From Acestrorhynchus altus (lineage: Eukaryota; Chordata; Actinopteri; Characiformes; Acestrorhynchidae), in the NCBI GenBank assembly GCA_034509495.1, contig CM067509.1, positions 3,441,456 through 3,505,455 of the forward strand: DNA of 64,000 nucleotides, in the 5' to 3' direction. The notes under the pieces are model-generated. The model saw only the letters and a program-made list of their open reading frames with translations. It was not told the origin of the DNA and searched no databases. The position numbers and the translations under genes are program-made. Below are positions 46,701 through 57,375 of the stretch, piece by piece. Each line of letters begins with the position of its first letter. Position 1 is the stretch's first letter.

Positions 46701-48072
46701 GGAACCACATGAAACTAACTCGGTACCACCGGATGGAAAAGCCGTCCACCTCTGCAATGTAGTTCCTAAAGGGCACGCCAGGATTATCATTCACCGACAC
46801 TTTCGTAAATTCAGTGTTGATTTCGAGGTCGCACTCACACTCTCTGGACTTGGTTGGGACCACTTCAGAACGCTACCTGTTTGTAACACTTCTCAGGAGT
46901 TCTGGACAAAATGAGAGTGACAAAGATATTAAGTAGACAGGAAGGTTTCCATTGTGAAGTTCAATGGATGCTCTATTTCCCATATGTTCTTATGATCCAT
47001 ATATACAGTAACAACATATTCCAGAGTACTACAGTATTCAAACCAGTTGAATATGTCCTTACTAGGACGTCCTTACTTTGCTGTAATTTGGACTCGTTAT
47101 CACATTTGAGAAAAAAACATACCTGACAGCCACACAAGTACTCTCCCTTGTGCTCCAGAGTGCTGTTGAGGAACCAAAGTGAATCTCCCTTTATTACAGC
47201 ACCATCGCCTTCTCCCGTGATCTCGAGGCCAAAGTTATTGGTTGTGCCCATGTACGCCATTATAAGGAGTGTTTCTCAACTCCTCTAAGAGATATTCATT
47301 CACCAAATGGCATTTCAGGCAGTGCAGCCCCTGTGGCACTTTAACATACGCTCAAAGGCCACACGGAAGTCCTTGCAGAGATCTGTATAAGCCACAAAGG
47401 AGAAATGCATTCTGCTATGAAATTGACACTGAATTAAAGCTTAAAGTTGGGCAAATAAGTCATTTCCACACAAATGGTGATAGTATTAAAAGAATAGATA
47501 TAACAAGGGCTTGGCGCTGTATGGCACAGTGATACAGGTCCTGTTGAACGTCGCTTCCAGCCAAGGCTGTCAATCACATCAATCCTAAATGTAACCCCAA
47601 CTTCTTATGATATGAAAGTTTTTAAAAACTGATTTCTGGAAGAAAAGAAAGTGCCAGTATTAGCATGTGGAAAACTAACCTTTGGAATTTAACACTGGGA
47701 ATGGAAAGACAGTTCAGTGGAGACAGCTGAGATGGAAAATGGGCTGTTTGGCCATTGAGACGCATGGGGATGGGTGGAGTGCTGTCCATGTTTTCTACAG
47801 CTATGAACCTTGAACCTTCTTGAACCTCAAGTAACATTGTCCACTAAATGTTGAGCACTAGCGTGCCCACTGTGTTTCACTGAGGTTATGGGTCAGCAGG
47901 TGCTTCTAGTGCTCATCCGTGTTTTTTGACTCAAAGTAAAAAGGACACTGGCACCAGGTACCACACAAAAACAAAACTTACCTAACCCTGCAGTTTCAAT
48001 ATTCGACTGTGCACCAGCACCAAACGCCCACAGAGTGACGCAGGCCAGCAGAGTGACGTGCCGCCCACCCAT
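31287..48072 (-). CDS. Gene B: IL-1R family TIR receptor, possibly broken
   Basis: Second receptor of the cluster, same plan as gene A. Ten minus-strand exons (47982-48072, 47123-47382, 46720-46872, 44466-44628, 37950-38012, 37654-37789, 36181-36326, 33842-33985, 32793-32960, 31287-31717) total 1755 nt with consistent phases, that is 585 codons including the stop. Signal peptide is about residues 1-19, Ig1 31-117, Ig2 118-222, linker 223-243, Ig3 244-337, transmembrane about 341-363, TIR 386 onward. TIR shows DGKLYDAYVVYP (box 1), GYRLFILGRNSLPG (box 2, Asn replacing the usual Asp), RRLLLLY, and FWREVHYYMP (box 3). Oddities: four in-frame stops inside the Ig1 exon, no obvious first Ig2 cysteine, and an LTR retrotransposon in intron 4. 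DGKLYDAYVVYP resembles IL1RL1 and IL1RL2; orthology is not settled. Confidence 0.8.
31855..31990 (+). mobile_element. MITE-like family, left end
   Basis: It starts ATGGACAAAAGTATTGAGAT and continues with 'gggtatttaaagagtctgttctcc', the left part of the family whose right part is seen at 1385-1885. It lies in intron 9 of gene B. Confidence 0.6.
32793..32960 (-). CDS. Gene B exon 9: TIR boxes 1 and 2
   Basis: 168 nt, acceptor tttcctccag and donor CAAG|GTGAAG, phase 1 both ends. It encodes DGDGKLYDAYVVYPQ, the helix ALKTLPQVLEGHFG, and YRLFILGRNSLPGQ. The aspartate of the RD-x-x-PG motif is Asn here. Confidence 0.92.
33060..33345. repeat. Interspersed repeat, related copy at 44880-44970
   Basis: 'ggaaggggagccgagtagagga' here matches 'ggaaggggagcagagtagagga' at 44916. 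It lies in intron 8 of gene B. Class unknown. Confidence 0.5.
33842..33985 (-). CDS. Gene B exon 8: transmembrane helix
   Basis: 144 nt, the same size as gene A exon 8. Acceptor tttctcaacag, donor ACAG|GTAGGC. It encodes PDLFVPIVCPLIMLALLFIT (membrane span) and then VYRVFKVELTLAFR, the basic juxtamembrane block of IL-1R proteins. Confidence 0.92.
33986..36180 (-). other. Gene B intron 7
   Basis: It contains a poly-C run at about 34269-34284, (AAAT)n at 35189-35222, a DNA-transposon-like repeat at about 35400-35620, and a copy of the GTGCATCTC family interior at about 35640-35960. No exon recognised. Confidence 0.5.
36181..36326 (-). CDS. Gene B exon 7: Ig3, second half
   Basis: 146 nt, acceptor ttttcctctcacag and donor ACAG|GTGAGA. 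It encodes FWLERTLLFSSVLQDDFNQN and then FTCVAYNNRG, containing the second Ig3 cysteine. Confidence 0.9.
36327..37653 (-). other. Gene B intron 6
   Basis: At 36553-36735 lies an interspersed repeat ('cagccataacattatgac', 'tatgtgggtggtgg') with relatives at 52150-52300 (inverted) and 62858-63175. A 125-residue plus-strand ORF at 37079-37456 has no motif I recognise and probably arises by chance. Confidence 0.45.
37654..37789 (-). CDS. Gene B exon 6: Ig3, first half
   Basis: 136 nt, acceptor gtatgaacag and donor AGAC|GTGAGT. It encodes SQYKKQCKVFVPG (first Ig3 cysteine) and VIVLWVFNDSF (core tryptophan). Phases match gene A exon 6. Confidence 0.88.
37854..37885. repeat. (CAAA)n microsatellite
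   Basis: About eight CAAA units in intron 5 of gene B. Confidence 0.9.
37950..38012 (-). CDS. Gene B exon 5: Ig2-Ig3 linker
   Basis: 63 nt, acceptor ctctgtttcag and donor CATG|GTGAGT. It encodes AVLWKPHMIEPTNENIKVAH, aligned with the gene A linker exon. Confidence 0.88.
38083..38135. repeat. (CA)n microsatellite, left of the LTR element
   Basis: About 26 CA units ending exactly where the 5' LTR begins. The array resumes at 43683 after the 3' LTR. Confidence 0.9.
38136..38622 (+). repeat. 5' LTR of the retrotransposon
   Basis: It aligns with 43203-43682 over nearly its whole length with many substitutions and small indels (for example 'agacaccata', 'ggagatcctg', 'agcacatggaa' shared). The inferred primer-binding site would begin just after 38622; I cannot name the tRNA. 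Confidence 0.85.
40109..40150 (+). pseudogene. gag CCHC zinc knuckle of the LTR element
   Basis: Fourteen codons CHYCRRPGHMKLGC fit CX2CX4HX4C, the nucleic-acid-binding knuckle of retroelement gag. It lies within a 101-residue remnant ORF. Confidence 0.85.
43190..43202 (+). other. Polypurine tract of the LTR element
   Basis: GGATGGGGAGGGA lies immediately before the TG that starts the 3' LTR, where the plus-strand DNA primer is expected. A poly-T run precedes it. Confidence 0.7.
43203..43682 (+). repeat. 3' LTR of the retrotransposon
   Basis: It begins TGTTTGAAAAG and ends GTAGCA, continuing directly into (CA)n at 43683-43720, so the exact CA boundary is ambiguous by a few bases. Confidence 0.85.
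43730..43920 (-). mobile_element. MITE-like family fragment, inverted
   Basis: The minus-strand form of the 1385-1885 family: the complement shows 'tgtgtgcattttcacatctgta' and 'caggtt...ttcatgtttt' blocks in the expected order. It lies just right of the LTR element. Confidence 0.55.
44466..44628 (-). CDS. Gene B exon 4: Ig2, second half
   Basis: 163 nt, acceptor ggctgcgag and donor AAGTG|GTGAGG. It encodes NGKRLLLIRDIAYKDAGLYT and then CRMTFVLGEV, the canonical D-A-G-x-Y-x-C Ig motif. The start is uncertain because the acceptor lacks a clean pyrimidine tract, and codons for Gly-Cys-Glu just upstream would fit the family. Confidence 0.75.
44975..46719 (-). other. Gene B intron 3
   Basis: It contains (TTTA)n at about 45718-45757, a GTGCATCTC-family fragment at about 45790-45900, and otherwise AT-rich DNA. 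The small plus- and minus-strand ORFs show no motifs. Confidence 0.45.
46720..46872 (-). CDS. Gene B exon 3: Ig2, first half
   Basis: 153 nt, phase 0 both ends. Donor CGA|GTTAGT; the acceptor I chose (caggtag before CGT at 46872) is weak, and a start after 'aaccaag' is also in phase. It encodes RECECDLEI (extra cysteine), then VDGFSIRWYR (core tryptophan). The expected first Ig2 cysteine is missing in this frame; a neighbouring frame reads ELHC at about 46759-46770. Confidence 0.65.
47123..47382 (-). pseudogene. Gene B exon 2: Ig1, with in-frame stops
   Basis: 260 nt, acceptor gcttatacag and donor TCAG|GTATGT, phase 1 in and 0 out, so total length is preserved. The first codons (DLCKDFRVAFER) and the last part (ITGEGDGAVIKGDSLWFLNS, then EYLCGCQ) are in the same frame and are plainly Ig1. 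Between them that frame has TGA, TGA, TAG and TGA. A shifted frame is open there and reads VPQGLHCLKCHLVNE, which supplies the missing Ig cysteine. The simplest reading is one lost and one gained base that compensate: either real mutations in a pseudogene, or sequence errors. An internal short intron starting at GTATGT is a less likely alternative. Confidence 0.7.
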
Positions 48073-48074
48073 TT
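47982..48074 (-). CDS. Gene B exon 1 (coding): signal peptide
   Basis: ATG at 48072 opens MGGRHVTLLACVTLWAFGAG, a signal peptide. It ends at donor TTAG|GTAAGT in phase 1. A strong acceptor (cctctcctttttccag) lies only two bases before the ATG, so a non-coding exon must exist upstream. Confidence 0.85.
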   Translation of the reverse strand, partial: KWVGGTSLCWPASLCGRLVLVHSRILKLQG

Positions 48075-48875
48075 CTGGAAAAAGGAGAGGAAAACAGCCC
48101 ATTTTCAAAAAAATCTAATATTAGGTTTGCTTTGCTTTTAACGCTGTAGTTTCAACATTTCATACTGGGTAGAGTAATTCACATAACAATAAAATACCTA
48201 AAACAAGATCATTATATAATTGTATCATTACACAAAATAACAGAAGTGTTTAACCTTTTGTTTCTGCATCAATGATAAAGCAAATAGGTTGGAATATGGA
48301 AATGGCTAATGACTCACTCTCATTCAAGTAATTCCCTTCACATCCCTCTCCAAGAGCAAGAACATATAATCAGATTATGACTGTACTTCACGAGTCCAAG
48401 GATTGCATAACACACAAGACTAATGTGATTGGATTATTCACTGAACACTGCTGTGTTTTATTAGCAACAATCAAAGACAAGCAAAGGTGAAGAGTTAGTC
48501 ATTTAATTATAAACGTGTTTATTGCTTTAATTGCTTTATTATTGGAGCACAGCTGAAAATCTCAATGCTGTGGTCCAGAAAACAAAAGAACTGCCATTAC
48601 AGAGTCCAGGAGATGAAACACTGTCAGAATGAATTTGTGTGAAATGTTTGGCTCATTCAGTCATACTGTAATTCACGTAAAGATTTTTTTATTGTACTTT
48701 TGCAAAATAGAAATTTTTATTTTTAACATTTGTATAGAAAAGATAAAAGGAATTTTCTACCTTTACATAATGTTTTTAGCATTTTGCTTGTACTTTCTGT
48801 TTACATAAAAAAAAACAATTAAAAAAAATATATATATTTTTTTTAATTAATTACTGATTTGAGGTCATGTCACAC

Positions 48876-49004
<129 letters not shown>

Positions 49005-50569
49005 ATCTCCATATCCATATCCCCCGGTCATTTCTTTAAAAGTGACACAATACTGGCAGTTACTAGAGAGCTTTTCCGTGGTATCAGAATTGCTATTGCA
49101 TTTTGAAGAATTTTAGAAGTACTGGCCCTTGTATTCTTTGAATTAGTCACCCTTGCTGTTGTACTGAGTCTTGTGATTAGAGAATTAGGAAGCCTACATA
49201 TCTCTAGAGTTGTTCATTTGTTTCAGCTTAAATTCAGAAGAGAGTGAAGAGCTTCTGCTCTTAGACATTAAAAAGAGGGTGAGGCAGTAAACATTTAGAT
49301 AACATGTTCAACTGTGTGTGTGTGTGGGTGTGTGGGTGTGGGTGCGTGTGGGTACTGGGTGTATTGCCTGTGCATGAATGTGAGGGTGGAGAACAGAGGA
49401 AGGTATGTGCAGGAAGGTACTTATCCCATTCCTCACTGTGAGTCATTATAAACAAAACAAGTAAATGGTATGAAGGGACTTATTTCGAGTGAGGTTTCAG
49501 TTCATGACTACAGTGTTTATTAGTTATTTGTTTATATATTTTTAAGGAATTTCCCCTGATTTAAAAATTAAAAATTAAAAGTAGTGTTAAAATCCAACTC
49601 CTCCACTCCTTCCACACAGAACAGACAGATGAACACCATGAAACACCATCTCTTGCGGCTGCTGGATTGGGTTTCAAGCGTCTGATGCTTAGGTTTGTTG
49701 GAGTAGCACACCCCCTGGTGTCCTTTAGGTGCCATTAACAGACATGGAGCTTCTCAGAAGGTAACAAAACAGGGGTGCATTTCCCATAGACTCAGCAGGA
49801 CTCCCCAGAGACAAGCACTGAACTAATGTGGCATCTGAAGTATGATTGTTTCCTAAAAGCGTCGTACCTTTGTTGGAACCACGGTAGTTTGAACCATGTT
49901 GGGTTGTGGATGCATTTGGCATGACTTTCCCCGAGAGATACTTTCATTTCAATCTTAATTAAATTGTATATTAGTTATATAAACACAATGACTGAACCGG
50001 ATTGGATCGGTCGGCTGTAGCTTTACAGCAGGTGTTGGTGAACAATCTTTATCTCGATTTGCGTTCGTGAAAAAATGGGTCAGATACCTAGCGAGCAGAC
50101 TCTGATCCCTCACTGACGTAAACATTTACTCTGAACATTTATTGTTTGCACTCCAAACTCAAAGGTCAGGATTTACCTGCAGCTTGCAAAACAACGTCTG
50201 CTTACTGTTAAGCTCCTGGACCTTACAGCTGTCAGGGAGACCATCCCCATCAGATAAAGGGCAGTTGAGCTTTCATCTTCATCTTCACACAAGCAGCTCA
50301 TCTAGACCCTGTAGAGATGTACTGCCAATAGAATAGTACTCTCAGCAGCAGATAAACATTAACCTAGTAGCAGTGGAACTGTGTCCTCTGGAATGAAGTG
50401 GGGAGTTGGGGATGAGGTGGTATTTATTCATGGTATTATTTTTAATAGATGGATCTCCGAAGCAAAGAAATTTAGACTGACTATAGAAAGTCTTGTATCT
50501 TTCAGCAACATTAGTCTATCATCTAAGTAGGTCTAAAAAACAATTTAATTTAATTTAATTTAATACAGT

Positions 50570-51110
50570 GAAAACGGTTTCTGATATTTCGTTCAAAAAT
50601 TAAATTGTCATATTTTAAATTCATTACATTTTTACTGATTTGTTTCAAGCTTATTTGTTGTAAAGTAGATACCGTGATTGGTAATCTATTCAAATTTAAA
50701 TAGAAATATTTCTAATATTTTCAAAAGCTTTAATCCAAACTGGTCAACAGTTAAAAAAAAGGCTTAAAATGCCACTTTTACATGTAATAAATATAAAATA
50801 TTTAACTTTTGAAATTTGTGAAATTTGTGAAACTGTGATCACGAATGCTACGTCTGTTCATGTTAAGGAACTGAAGACAATGTGAAGTTTAACACATCAT
50901 TCAAGAACAATTTCTTAATTATTATAATTTATAAAACATTAACTCAGCATCCCAAGTTAAAGTGTCAGGTTTTATTTTCATTATATGTGAAGTCAATTTT
51001 TTGGTTGTAGTGTTGATCTGTTTGGCTTACAGCTCATGAAAAACAGAAATCATAAGAATATTTAATTTCAAGTTTGATTAAATGACTAATTTAATAACAA
51101 CCACAATATT
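50570..51110. mobile_element. GTGCATCTC-family repeat, two partial copies
   Basis: Blocks such as 'aaggcttaaaatgcca', 'cttttacatgtaataaat' and 'tggcttacagctcatgaaa' match the copies at 5147-5466 and 35640-35960. Confidence 0.5.
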
Positions 51111-52149
51111 CATTTTAATCATTAATAGTATATCTATCAAGTATATCCAGTCCAGAAAATTAGCGTACAAAGGGAAAGGTGTGTCCAGCGCAGGGAGGAA
51201 ATAAATCTGAACAATTCAGCAAATAATGTTAAACTGCCCGGAATTAAAAATGGAACACACTCCAAAAAACAGGACCTGAGAACAGGCAAGACTGGGTCGC
51301 CTGATCCTTAGAGAACTGCTGAAGCAGCACTACATTCACCTCAAAAACTGGGTTTAAGGAAGAATTTTCTTAAGAATTAAAAAAAAAACAAGCAAAAGTT
51401 TCTCAAATATTCTCTGAAATTAAATATTCATTTCCAAAAATAATCTTACAAAAATAATTTTGATAACTGTGGGGTGATTTCTGAAAGCCTTATGTACAAA
51501 CAAACTTTTAATTTTTAATCAAATAGTTAAATTAATAGAATTATCTATCTCAACTCAGGATTTTAGAGACTGAACTCTTACAGCCTATGATGAGCTTTAA
51601 CACTAAAAGTTAATATTATAAATATACTTTTATATATAGTATATTATAAAAATTGTTTATAAAATAAAATAAAATAAAGCCTTAACTGATGTTAAATACA
51701 ATAAAAATGTTATAAAACAATTTTTTTTCCATTTGTTTTGACCAGTAACATTTTATCAAAAACACAGATAAGAACGGCTTTTTGAATCTTACCCATGATT
51801 CACCCTAAATTAAGAAAAAACCTACAGATCACTGCTTAAAAATTTGAAGACAGATCTGCATTTCAGGGATGAAACGTTCTCATTTCAGGAAGCTCTACTT
51901 CCACATTTTCAAATCACTTGCTCAGCAATAGGTCTTGGTACAGCTTCTGCACGTTTGAGCCTGTTCGTAAAAAATGTTCCCCATCAGGTTGGACAACCCT
52001 TTTAATTGCAACATCCAAGTCCATTAGCCAACACTGCTATAGAACTTCCTTCCCATGACACTTCCGGTCCAGAATATCCAAAAACTCAAATAGTCATGCA
52101 TAACGTGCTGATTGCAGTGCTCCTACTGATTAGTCTCTAAACAACTCCA

Positions 52150-52300
52150 GCAGCACTGCGGTGTCTCATCCACTCAAACCAGTGCATCACACACAGTAAC
52201 ACACCACCACCACGTCAGTGTGACTGCAGTGCTGAGAATGACCCACCACCCACATAATAGCTGCTCTGTGGTGGTCCTGTGGGGTCCTGATCATTGAAGA
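52150..52300 (-). repeat. Inverted copy of the TATGTGGGTGGTGG repeat
   Basis: 'gaatgacccaccacccacata' is the complement of the block at 36605-36635 and 62860-62880. Confidence 0.6.
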
Positions 52301-53931
52301 TCAGGGTGAAAGGAGGAGAATAAAGTCTGCAGAGAAACAGATGAACTACAGTCTGGAATTATAGAACCACACAGTGCTGCTGTGTGATCAGAGGAGACAT
52401 TATAAACGTGTCGTGTTTAGATGTCGGTTGTGAATTTCATGCTGATGCTTGACGTATGGGTTGAAATGAAGAGCTTTATGTGTAAAGTGATGCAAGGCTG
52501 CTGTGATACAATATCTGATTTAATGTATTTGACTACATTTATAAACCTACAGAAATACATTTTATAGGATTATATAAAGCTAATGCAGATGCGTTTTTCA
52601 ACATTGCACTCAAACCTTTCTTTAAACTAGGGGTGGGTGATATGAGGAAAAGCACTCCATCACAATACAAGTGCATCTCAAAATATTTGAATATTGTGAA
52701 AAACTTCAATTGTGTTCATTATTTCTTACAAACAGTGTCCGATTTTATAATCATTACATGTAAAGTGACAGATGTTTTTAAATGTAAGTAATATAACATT
52801 TTTTATTCATTTATAGACAACAACAAAAAAACAACCTTTTGAGAGTCTGAAACCTGCTATCAGGACCTCTCAGTACAGCTTTACTTCACATTTGTGCTTC
52901 AGCTTTGGACCTTCATTACAGATAATGATAGAGCCCCTGGACCAAAATGAAGTTGTGTTTTTTATACATTAATGTTTGCTGAACTGCATCATGGGAATAA
53001 TGAACTATAATAAAACGTGCCCTTCATTCCCCCTGCCCTCATGCTATATGTCACATCCGCTCAGAAGAGCAAGCAAGTTCACAGACTGTATCACCGTGTG
53101 CATTTCTGTTTACTCATTTATCAGACTCGCTTATCTAGAACAATAAATGTGTACAGAGTAGAAAAAACGGTGACAGGTCATATTAAACGAGATAGTGAGA
53201 TAAAACGAGTGACGGGAAATACAGTTCATCACAGCAGTGCAGCAGTACTTCTCTAAAAAGACTAGACAAGCCGAGTGTGCATTTGCACATCAATGTCAGC
53301 AATGTGTGCAACTTGCTGAATGTGTTCATTAGAGGGGGTGGACATATAGTGTATGGTCAAAATGTCACGTTAAATTCGTTTTGTCTCATCGTTAATCTAA
53401 AAAGGCTTTTCCTAACTTATGACTTATGACTAATATCGGGTAACTGTGGACTGACGTGAGTAAATATATCCGGGCAGCGTTAAGAGCATATTAATACAAG
53501 GGTTATAAAGATGATAGAACGGCCAAACTAGTTTCCCACCACAGGAAAAGGATTCATATCTTCTTTCATATGATAAATTAAGTGGAAGTCACTTAAAAGT
53601 TTGGTTCCTCTAAAGTAAAAGAGACTGAAAAGAGTCCATCTCCCACAATGACTCAAAGCTACTAGCTTCGAAAAGGCACCGCAGGCAAAATCGCAAAAAT
53701 CTGAAAGACATATTTTTGAATAGTGAAATTACAAAATGTAACACCGGTGGCTTAAACTAAAACCATGATGTTAGTCTTTATTTATTTATAAGTCCCAACA
53801 CAAAAATCTGTAGTTGGCTAGGATGCTCTTACGGTGCCCAATGAAACACTAAGGAACCTGAGAACTTGGCACATTTGTTGGGAAAAGTCTTGATTAACCA
53901 ATCATATTACAGCAAACCAAACACAATGTGA

Positions 53932-54050
53932 TCCTAAATACCAACAATGCGATCCTAAATACCAACAATGCGATCCTAAATACCAACAATGCGATCCTAA
54001 ATACCAACAATGCGATCCTAAATACCAACAATGCGATCACAAATACCAAC
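53932..54050. repeat. 21-bp minisatellite, 5-6 copies
   Basis: Units GATCCTAAATACCAACAATGC repeated almost perfectly. Confidence 0.95.
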
Positions 54051-54379
54051 ATCAGCAACATCTTAACCTAAAATCAATGTGGTGGTACGTGTGCTGGGAT
54101 GGCATAACATGGACTAAATGCCATTCTTCTGTGAGTATATATGTGTAAACAAAAATATACTGATGAAAGATTTGCATTATTTTGTAAATGTGGCTGATTT
54201 GCATACCGTAGTTCATGCTGATATCAGTTTTGCACAGATTACTGTGAAGCACATTGAGTTCTAATGAATGTTTCCTCAGATCTCAACAACCAACTCAATA
54301 AGAGGACAGAAACTAGAGGTAGGCAATACGTTATATATGAGTGACATTATTAGAATCAATCATGAACTTGGTTGATTAA

Positions 54380-54830
54380 TCACAAGAAACGTTCACCAGC
54401 AAATTCTGGAAGCCCACCTCGCAACAGCTATGAGCCTCCACAATAGGATAATGATCCAGCTCAAAACCCACCATGGACTAAAGAAGAAGAAGAAGCACAA
54501 GTTGAAGGTTTGGCCATGACCTTCACAAGACCCCATTAGAGCACTGCTTTCAAGATGGTCCAAGAACCTCACAGAGCTAGAAACAATGGGAGGAAGAATG
54601 ACAGGCTGCAAAACGCGTTTACAAGCTATCATATCGGAAGATGGAGTTACTCATTACAGACTACATGCAAAGACAAGCAGTCTAAACTTTTGCTTTCAAC
54701 CCTTTTACTTGTTTGAAACGTGTTTGAAATCTTATCTTCTGACATTTTAGGTCTTCTTTTACTTACTTGGCTATTCAGAGTTTCAGATATTTTGGCCAGT
54801 GGTGCCCAAACCTTTGCACACCGTTGTATT
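54380..54830 (+). mobile_element. Tc1/mariner-like fossil
   Basis: It contains remnants like 'gataatgatccagctcaaaaccca' (catalytic-block-like) and ends with GTGCCCAAACCTTTGCACAC, a common terminus of this group. No frame is intact. Confidence 0.5.
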
Positions 54831-55324
54831 TCTCTAATGCTGATACTGGTAGATTTAGTCCCAATATAATGGCATCAATTCTCAAATCTCTCATGAAACC
54901 AAATACAAAGTATGGGCAAAAGTATTGGGACACCTGTTCATTCCTTAAGCCAGTTTACACATATTCAATCATTCTAGATTTTTTTGGCAGTTATTATATT
55001 CAAGTGGTCATGGAAACAGGACAGGACCATTTCTAAGATTCTGGGATTTCTAAAATCTTATCAAGAAATCTAATAAAAAGGCCTGAATTTTATCTCAGTG
55101 ATCCATTTTCACAGTGTATATACTCTTTATGCAGGTTTTCTGAATCTGTGCATACATGCTTCCTAATAAGCATGTCAAATCAACCAGAGGGGCAAACCCT
55201 GCAAGATTATTGGCTAGTTGTAAAGTATTAATCTGATTATTTCCTGACTCATGTAAACCTGGAGTTTCTCCATTATCTGCTTATCCAAGTGCATGTAAAT
55301 GTCAAGAATGTAAAAGTGACCACA

Positions 55325-55475
55325 TGTAGCCGGAGCGGTGGGCAGCCCTATCCGCAGTGCCAAGGGAGCTGGGGAAGTTCGATGCCTTGCTCAAGGGCAC
55401 TTCAGTCATGTCCTGTGACCTTCCATTCACAAGGCTGCTTCCCTAACCACCAGGCCACGGCTGCTCCTGTGAGGT
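55325..55475. repeat. SINE-like interspersed repeat
   Basis: 'ccttgctcaagggcacttcagtcatg' followed by 'acaaggctgcttccctaaccaccaggccacggctg' is a widespread teleost repeat. Confidence 0.6.
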
Positions 55476-57179
55476 CATCTCACCTGACCTCGGTAGGATT
55501 TAGTAGCAGGATGCATTCCTTAGCAGGAGTGTCCACATATCTGTACATTTAGCCTTTAGTTTTAAGTGTCATGAGAACCTTGCGATGTGCAATTCTGGTC
55601 ACTAGCACTCACACAACGACACGCACAAGGATATGCGATGTTTAATAAAGCTGCTGCATTTTGCAATGATGACATGAAAATCAAGAAATCATGACCTAAA
55701 TAGCGTGTCCAAAAAATAAATAAATAAATAAACAGCTGTGTGAAAAGAAATCCTTCCCATTACTCCTTTAAGGAAAAAAAAATCACCTCCTCCCTCTATC
55801 ACTCTGCTTGTTTGTACGTGACACTCCAATGCACTCAATCAATCGTTGCCAAGTCACATTCTCTCTCGCCAGAATTAGGCACAGAGAACAAGCCAAGTCA
55901 AGTGGTGGCCTGGGAATTAGCTCAGTACAATCAGTGAACCATCGAGAGGAAGAGAGTACCAAAAAAAAAAGACACCAAAAAGAGTTACGAGAGGAAACGT
56001 AAGGCTGTGTGGCAGAATAATGACTGTCATGTTAAAACCTTATATAACCTTTTTTTTTATACTTTTAAACCATTTAAATATGAAGAGACTTATATTAGTA
56101 GCATAAAACTCTTATTATATTACAGTGTATTCAAGAGAAGGTGCCATATTGGAGTTATGGGTGTCTGTTAAAACAGAAGTGACAGGTATTCCAACTGAAT
56201 TCAGTGGTTTCGTCTGCGCTGAGTGTCCACAAAGCTGCACTATATACCCCACACAAACAATACGTCCATGCTGATTCACGCCAACCAAAGGGAGACATGA
56301 GACATCAAGTGAATCAGCAAAGTCCGTTAGAAAGGTTTATGCAACCCAACCCTAGCAGAGTGACAACATACAGAGAAGTGTCATTTACACGTTTAAAAGA
56401 ATCCAATAAAAAGAGGTCTCACCTCAACAAAACTCCTCCAGCCAGAGGATACGGAGGAGTGTGTTCACCTTCACCCCAAACGATCACAGTGACGGGAGGA
56501 CCGAGCCTTGTCCAGGCAGACTGCACCTATTACTCACCACTCAATACAGCCTAGAACACAGCGTGACTGATGGTCAAACACAAAGCTGCGTCAGACTGAC
56601 CATAATATCCTCCCCCTTTCCCCAAAACCAGAACAAAACACGTGTATTCTGGACACCTAGTGAGGATGAGCTGGGCATTTTATAGAGTCCTCCTGGACCA
56701 GATTTGGGGTCAGTAAGATGAGTGTCACACAATAAAAACCATTTAACCTTCTTTGCATATTAGGTTTACTAGCCAATCAAACAAGAATTACACAGCTCAA
56801 CACAACTGATATGAGTGGTTTCTCCAAATTCGGATACGGATTTCCATATCAGGTGTTAGTTCAATGTGTTTTCACTCTTTTCCGGGAGAGTTCAATGCGC
56901 TTGGTGAAGTAAGAAAGCTGTTTTGTGCTTGTTTCTGCTCTGTCTGTTTCCAAGGAAAATTTGATGGATAAATGGATGCCATTCCATGCCATTCAGCCAA
57001 AACACACACATAAAGGTGACGTTTCAACAGAACAATTGTGCAATCAAACGGCAGCTTTGAATCGAAATCTGCGTGAAAGCAAACCAGCGATAATGAGCCG
57101 TTTGCCCAACAAACCCACAATCCATACCAGGTGCAAACTGTATTTGGGACAAGCACACCTGATACTGAACTTTAACTTT

Positions 57180-57375
57180 TTGGACTGAATGCCAACCCTT
57201 ATGTCTGGAGGAAACCAGGCACTACTCATCACCTATCCACTACCATTCCTCCAGTGAATCATGGCGGTGGCAGCATCATGCTGTGGAGATGTTTTTCTAC
57301 AGCAGAGACTGGGACACATGACTACAGCTGTGTACATCCTTGATGAGAACCTGCTCCAGAGAAGAGGTTCACGTC
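57180..57375 (+). mobile_element. Tc1-like transposase fossil
   Basis: One frame reads VWRKPGTAHHLS and NHGGGSIMLWRCFSTA, which are recognisable Tc1 transposase blocks between the second and third catalytic acids. It is interrupted before and after. Confidence 0.75.

Noticed and set aside
47123..47382. A short internal intron (donor GTATGT) removing the stops in the gene B Ig1 exon
   Set aside because: A phase-compatible acceptor exists ('gttgag'), but using it would delete the Ig cysteine and the block that looks like real Ig sequence in the shifted frame. Kept only as a minor alternative.
56204..56554. 116-residue plus-strand ORF
   Set aside because: No signal peptide, domain or repeat periodicity, and no neighbouring exon signals; taken as chance.
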